From Buxus sempervirens (Eukaryota > Streptophyta > Magnoliopsida > Buxales > Buxaceae): a DNA stretch of 64,000 nucleotides. Below the pieces are notes generated by a model. That model had not been told where the DNA came from, ran no database searches, and was given only the letters and a program-made list of their open reading frames with translations. The stretch covers positions 38,581,439 through 38,645,438 of the forward strand of contig OX387191.1 in the NCBI GenBank assembly GCA_947561395.2, given 5' to 3'. Of this stretch, positions 59,572 through 64,000 are shown one piece after another. A program made the translations under genes and the position numbers. Positions within the stretch are counted from its first letter, which is position 1. Each line of letters starts with the position of its first letter.

Positions 59572-60179
59572 ATGGCTTTCAGGTTGCAACGCTTGAAGGA
59601 GGTTTCAAGGATTCTCCCTCGGTACTTCTCAGGTAAAAGCTAGTGTGATCTTTAATGTCACAGTTTCCATCTCATTAAATGCTTGAATCGCTTGAGACAT
59701 TATGGTTTTGATGTTTTCGCGGAAAATTAGGTCCAACGTAACCTTCGAAAAACTGTATTTAGGAAAACTATGAATTTTTGTCTTAGTTTGATGTTTCTCC
59801 ACGAAGACCGATAAGTTTCTCGGCTAATTACAAGCAATTTTTCTTTATGGCTCCAATTACCTCTTATTATCACATTATTATTTTTGGTTTGAATTTTTAT
59901 TTGAAACTACTTTCCAGTTTCTACAATTTGCTTTCTATCATCGAGTTGAATTTGTTCCATCCCAAATTATTAATGTTGGAATTCCAAGCTGCGATTGTCG
60001 ATCCGAATGCCCAGTAATTAGCAGTTATATTTTAATTTTTATTGTAAAGCTTGAATTGAAAGCAATAAGGAAATGTCCGATTTATTGGATAAATACATGT
60101 CAATATATGTGCCAGTTTATCTGTATATTTATTATATATCAGGTGGTATTTTGAGTCATCCAAGTAGAAAAGTTCTGAG
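59572..60179 (+). CDS. Candidate host gene, first two coding exons (mitochondrial-type N-terminus)
   Basis: Exon 1 (59572-59632) starts at an ATG in AAGAATGGC context and encodes MAFRLQRLKEVSRILPRYFS, then splits a Gly codon at G/GTAAAAGC. Exon 2 (60143-60179) follows a CAG acceptor, restores the frame (GGILSHPSRKVL) and ends at AG/GTAAGTTG. The peptide is rich in Arg/Leu/Ser, has no acidic residue but one Glu and could form an amphipathic helix, as mitochondrial presequences do. I do not recognise the protein. Later exons are not evident before 62161, although a TTAG/ATCTATTG site near 61436 could open a short one. The Copia insertion at 62162 may lie in a later intron. It could also be a dead gene fragment. 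Confidence 0.4.
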
Positions 60180-62161
60180 GTAAGTTGTGGAAGCAGAATG
60201 GTTTATATAACATGAAAGAAATAGATTTGTTATCCCATTTAACACGTTAGCATACATAGATGCTATCTATCTTTGCCACTTTTCATCACATTGTAATACA
60301 AATTCAAGTGTGATTGTACTTTAATAAACTTGGAAGTCTATCTGCAGGAACTACTATATATCTTTGATTGATCCCTGTATGATTGCACAATATGGTGCCT
60401 GTCATTGTCATCATGGTATCCTTGGAATGTGAAGGGGGAAAAAATATGAGTCTTGGAGATTCTTTTCATTGTATAGCATGTTGTCCACATATTAAATCAT
60501 TTTGATGAAAGCGATTTCTTTGCAATAATCGAATGTAACTTTCTGCAAGATCCCTCTGTGATGGAATTTTACTTTTAACAATTTTTTGATCCCTCTGTGA
60601 TGGAATTTTACTTTAACAATTTTTTGTTACTATAAGAGTTTTTTGTGCTTCTCTTTCTGATCAGGGAATTATTCTCAACAGTCCAGACAAGATATTAACA
60701 TTCATGTTCCATTTTTTATTTGTTTGCTACATGGACGGGCAAAAACCAATGTTAGCATTGTGGATAAAAGATTTCATGATCATATGTAAATAACTGTTTT
60801 TTGTCTGACCCTTTGTAACCTTTGATTCCTTTTCTTGCATAGGCATGTTGACTTCTGTTAAAAGGAGTAGTGCATGACTAGTTCTGTTTAAACTGAGCAC
60901 ATTACTTAATTTGGAACAAAGAAGCTCTTCAATGTTATTAAAATTTGGTGTCCATAGGTGTTAGTAGTCTGTTAACTGATGATAGAAGGTTGCAAATCTA
61001 GCTGAGGGTTCAGCCCCAGGTCTATGGTATTAGCATAAGTGTTGCAAAAAATGAAAAGACAAGTAACTGTGGGGGAAAGACAAGTTATGACACATTTAGA
61101 TTATGGGTTACAGAGGGGGAAAGACGAGTAACTTATTTTTCCCAGCAAAGCAAATTTCAATTGATTTCTTTGATGGTTCAGTGCTGCAGATGAGAAAGAA
61201 ATAGTTAAAAGTCTTGAAAAGAGCAGATAATTTCTTAGATTTTGTACTCCAGAGTGCACCAGTTGTGATCTGCCATCAAGTAATTGCATTTCTGTGCAAG
61301 TTATGATGCAATTTTGAAGGATTACTTTGTTTATTTTTTATTGATTGATTGTGTTGGTGGTGAGTATAACAATTGACTTGCTGTATTTTGAATTTAAAAT
61401 GTTTTCTTTTCCCTGTTTCTGATGACTTGATGTTAGATCTATTGAAAACAGTGTGGCTTTTCTGAAGAATATCCTAGCAATGATTTACTAAGAAGTGGAA
61501 AAGCTATTGTTTCTACAAAGGTTATGCTTTATTTAAGAGGAAAAGCCATTCCTCCTCTTGACGTGCATTCAATGGTTATTTTTGCACCATGGATTTGTTG
61601 TGTCCCTCACTTTGTCTTTTGAGTTAGGCTGAAGGCCACTTGGCATAGAAAATAAAAAGAAAAGAAAAGAGGTAAGGAACAACAAATTATCAAGAAGAAA
61701 CATAGTTCTTAATGATTCAATCCAACTCATTCACATTAAGCAATGCTATTGTCAATTTCATATTGGGTGTATATCTTATATCCCTGAGTGGATGAGTTCA
61801 TTTCAATGTTACTATTTTCTTGACTGAGTTCATGATTTTTATTTGGGAATGTTGAACTTTTTATGGGACAACACGAATAAATTCAGAAATATGCATGTAA
61901 TATTAAACAATGAATTCTATTTTTCTATGCCACTTCTGAGTTGCGAATCTGCTCATAACATATTTGTTAAAGGACATCTCATCCTTAATCAACTCTGACG
62001 TTGTTAGTGATATTATCCAAATTATACAGCTGCTTCCCCTTCTCACTGTTTCAAAGTGATCATTTAGGGAAGTTTTTGCTGTTACTTTAGTTTTCTGTTT
62101 TCCATAAGTTTTCCATAAGTTTCTTAGTTATAATGCATGGAGCATGATTCTTGATCACAAT
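60180..62161 (+). other. Intron-like DNA of the candidate gene
   Basis: This is unique-looking, T-rich DNA with no LTR, LINE or hAT words that I recognise, which sets it apart from the rest of the window and supports a genic setting. It holds a tandem 38-39-bp duplication at 60549-60625. No convincing coding segment was found on either strand. Confidence 0.4.
60549..60625. repeat. Tandem 39/38-bp duplication in the intron
   Basis: GATCCCTCTGTGATGGAATT followed by TTACTTTTAACAATTTTTT occurs twice in direct contact. The second copy lacks one T. Near identity means a recent event. Confidence 0.9.
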
Positions 62162-62817
62162 TGTTGTGGTGTCCTGTCTCATAATGGGACCAGGCCCACA
62201 CGTCTCTCCGGTAGTCCATTGAAGAGGCAAAACACTGAATGTTAGTAGCTGAAACGGCAGTCCATTGAAGAGGCAAAACAATGAGTGTTACTAGCTGAAA
62301 CGGCAGTGCATAAATTAAAGCAACAAAATGCTTTAATACGTTTTGTTGTTACGTGTAATTATGCCTATATAAAGGGGCATGATCTTAGTCAAGGTAGATC
62401 ATCCAGAATCCATAGTTTTTTGAAGCACTTTCAGAGAGAGAGAAGTGTAAGACAAGAATAGAGTTATTCTTGTCAGAGAAGCTATATGTGAAGTGATCAT
62501 CTACAAGTGTAGATTGATTCCAGCACAGCTGAAGTTTGACATTGAGGTACTATTACAGTCCTCATACGGTACGGGTTTCCACCTTTTATTTGGTGAAGTT
62601 ATTCTGTAATCCAAGAGATGCTTTCCTCTTGAAGTTTTATTCCCATTATTTCATAGTGGAAGTTTATCTGGACTAGGTCCCGTGGTTTTTCCCTTCACAT
62701 TGGAGGGTTTTCCACGTAAAAAATCCTGGTGTTATTTTTCTGGTTTCCGTTTTTCAGGATTTGTTTTATTCTCATAAGTTACACAGAGAGGGAAAAAGTG
62801 AGTTATTTTTCCCAACA
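62162..62817 (+). mobile_element. Copia 5' LTR (Tork/Tnt1-like), 656 bp
   Basis: It starts TGTTGTGG and ends TTTTTCCCAACA, short inverted ends. A TATA box lies at 62366-62373. A 46-bp tandem pair lies upstream of it (62213-62258 and 62259-62304). The 3' part has CCCGTGGTTTTTCCC and GGAGGGTTTTCCACGTAAA, the usual Tork-type block. It is followed by the primer binding site. Confidence 0.8.
62366..62373 (+). promoter_or_regulatory. TATA box of the Copia LTR
   Basis: TATATAAA is followed by GGGGCATG and lies about 60 bp downstream of the tandem pair. The position, about 200 bp into the LTR, suits a Copia promoter. The direct repeats just upstream may act as enhancer repeats, as in Tnt1 and Tto1. 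That is inference. Confidence 0.55.
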
Positions 62818-62819
62818 AG

Positions 62820-62831
62820 TAGTATCAGAGC
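62820..62831 (+). other. Copia primer binding site (initiator Met tRNA)
   Basis: TAGTATCAGAGC lies two bases after the LTR end. It matches, with one difference, the TGGTATCAGAGC site complementary to the 3' end of initiator methionine tRNA used by most plant Copia elements. Confidence 0.8.
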
Positions 62832-62937
62832 CCAGAGTTCGTGTACAAGGTACAGATACATTATCAATATAAGCAACCAAGTCGGTGTGCTTATCCTTGT
62901 ACACAAGTTGTCAAACTTTTGTTCCCTGTGTTAAATT

Positions 62938-64000
62938 ATGGAAACCATTACAAGTAGGATGGTTAGTCTCAATGGCTCCAACTGGATGATTTGGAAAGCC
63001 AAAATGGAAGACCTATTATATTGTAAAGACTTGTATGCACCCATAGAGGGTGATACAGCCAAGCCAGAAAATATGAAGGAAGATGAATGGAAGAAACTTG
63101 ATCGAAAAACTGTTGGGTTTCTTCGGTAATGGTTAGATGATAGCGTTTTTCATCATGTTTCAAATGAATCCTCGGCATACTCCTTATGGAAAAAATTAGA
63201 GGGGTTATACGAGAGAAAGACTGCAGGAAATAAGGCTTTCTTGATGAGAAAGCTAGTAAACCTTAAATACAAAGAAGGTAGTTCTATATCAGAACACTTG
63301 AATGAAGTACAAAGCATTGTAAACCAACTCTCATCTATGAAGATAATTCTTGATGATAAATTACAAGCTTTACTACTGATGAGTTCCTTACCAGAAAGTT
63401 GGGAGACACTAGTTGTTTCTCTCAGTAACTCTGCACCAGATGGGGTTGTTACTATGAATCAAGTAACAAGTAGCTTGTTAAACGAAGAAACAAGAAGAAA
63501 ATCCATGGCCTCTTCATATTCAGAAGCACTTATCACAGAAAATAGGGGGAGGTCTAAAAGAAAAGAAAAAGGCAATCGGTCAAATTTCAGGAGCAAGTCA
63601 AGGCCAAGAAAAGACCTTGTATGTTTTCATTATGGTAAGAAAGGGCACATGAAAAGAAATTGCAGAAAGCTCAAGAAAGACCAAGATAAGGAAAAAGATA
63701 AGCAAGTAAATAATGTCACCACTACAGCAGTCACGGATGGTGACATTATTTACTTCTCAAGTGAGCAAGAATGTTTAAGTCTAACATGTCAAGATACTGA
63801 CTGGGTAATTGATACAGGTGCATCATTTCATGCTACTCCTAGAAAAGATTTTTTCACTTCTTATGATGCAGGAGATCATGGCATTGTAAAAATGGGAAAC
63901 AGTGGCGTTTCCAAAATTCTCGGCATAGGTGACATTCACATCAAAACCAATGTTGGTTGCAAACTGGTTCTCAAGGATGTGCGGCATGTACCAGATCTCC
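62938..64000 (+). mobile_element. Copia gag and start of protease, cut by the window edge
   Basis: The start METITSRMVSLNGSNWMIWK lies 121 bp after the LTR. The Copia gag pattern follows: LWKKLEGLYERKTAGNKAFL, then SISEHLNEVQSIVNQL, then LLMSSLPESWETLV, a basic stretch rich in Lys/Arg, a CCHC-type knuckle region near 63620-63665, and the protease start DWVIDTGASFHATP with its D-T-G-A motif near 63810. It is a Tork/Tnt1-94-like fossil with about one evident break in the visible part. Otherwise it reads well, so it is among the youngest elements here. Integrase, RT and the 3' LTR lie outside the window. Confidence 0.85.

Overview
The window is transposon-packed plant nuclear DNA. Evidence for this: Ty3/Gypsy and Copia LTRs of plant type, plant L1-like LINE ORF2 fragments, a plant hAT transposase, a CACTA-type end, and short exons with GT-AG borders and TC-rich leaders. 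The species cannot be told from the sequence. At least 90% of the window is mobile-element DNA. Only 59-62 kb looks like a possible host gene. No bacterial-style operons, rRNA, tRNA or CRISPR were seen.

Layout. 1-4603: the 3' end of a Tat/Ogre-like Gypsy element (family A), with an antisense extra ORF, polypurine tracts and a 2.3 kb 3' LTR. 4604-4982: a Copia LTR fragment. 5091-19266: one old hAT transposon on the minus strand. It is split by a solo family-A LTR (6022-7486) and by a LINE (about 8370-18576). The LINE is itself split by a family-B solo LTR (9545-14920, which holds a family-C LTR) and by a CACTA-like fragment (about 15466-17207). 19267-56057: an array of family-B (Tat-type) LTRs and remnants. 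One LTR, 22724-45361, is 22.6 kb long because it holds four insertions, two of them with a further insertion inside. Without these it is about 3.4 kb, close to the 3.37 kb of the undisturbed copy at 52685-56057. A broken Tat-type gag lies at 45.5-47.0 kb. 56058-57229: the 3' end of a second LINE. 57230-58670: CACTA-like repeats and LTR scraps. 59.5-60.2 kb: two small exons of a possible mitochondrial-protein gene. 62162-64000: the 5' end of a fairly young Copia (Tork/Tnt1-like) element.

LTR families, named for this report. A starts TGTAGACACCCC and ends TGTCTCACA. B starts TGTCAGCACC or similar and ends GCGTGCACA. C, D and E start TGTAAAAYCC and end GGGGCGTTACA or similar (Tekay/Del-like ends). 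Most C/D/E copies, and the A copies other than the one at the left edge, look like solo LTRs. Four have perfect 5-bp target duplications.

Most unusual observations. (1) C/D/E LTRs share one plan although their sequence differs: TATA box, candidate splice donor, a GC-rich cluster of short palindromic words, a minisatellite-like module whose repeat changes from copy to copy, a small stem-loop, and a candidate acceptor followed by TGGAGAGGA or a variant. (2) A and B LTRs carry arrays of short palindromes whose base word is family-specific while the pairing is kept. (3) Several LTRs have private tandem amplifications of otherwise single-copy segments.
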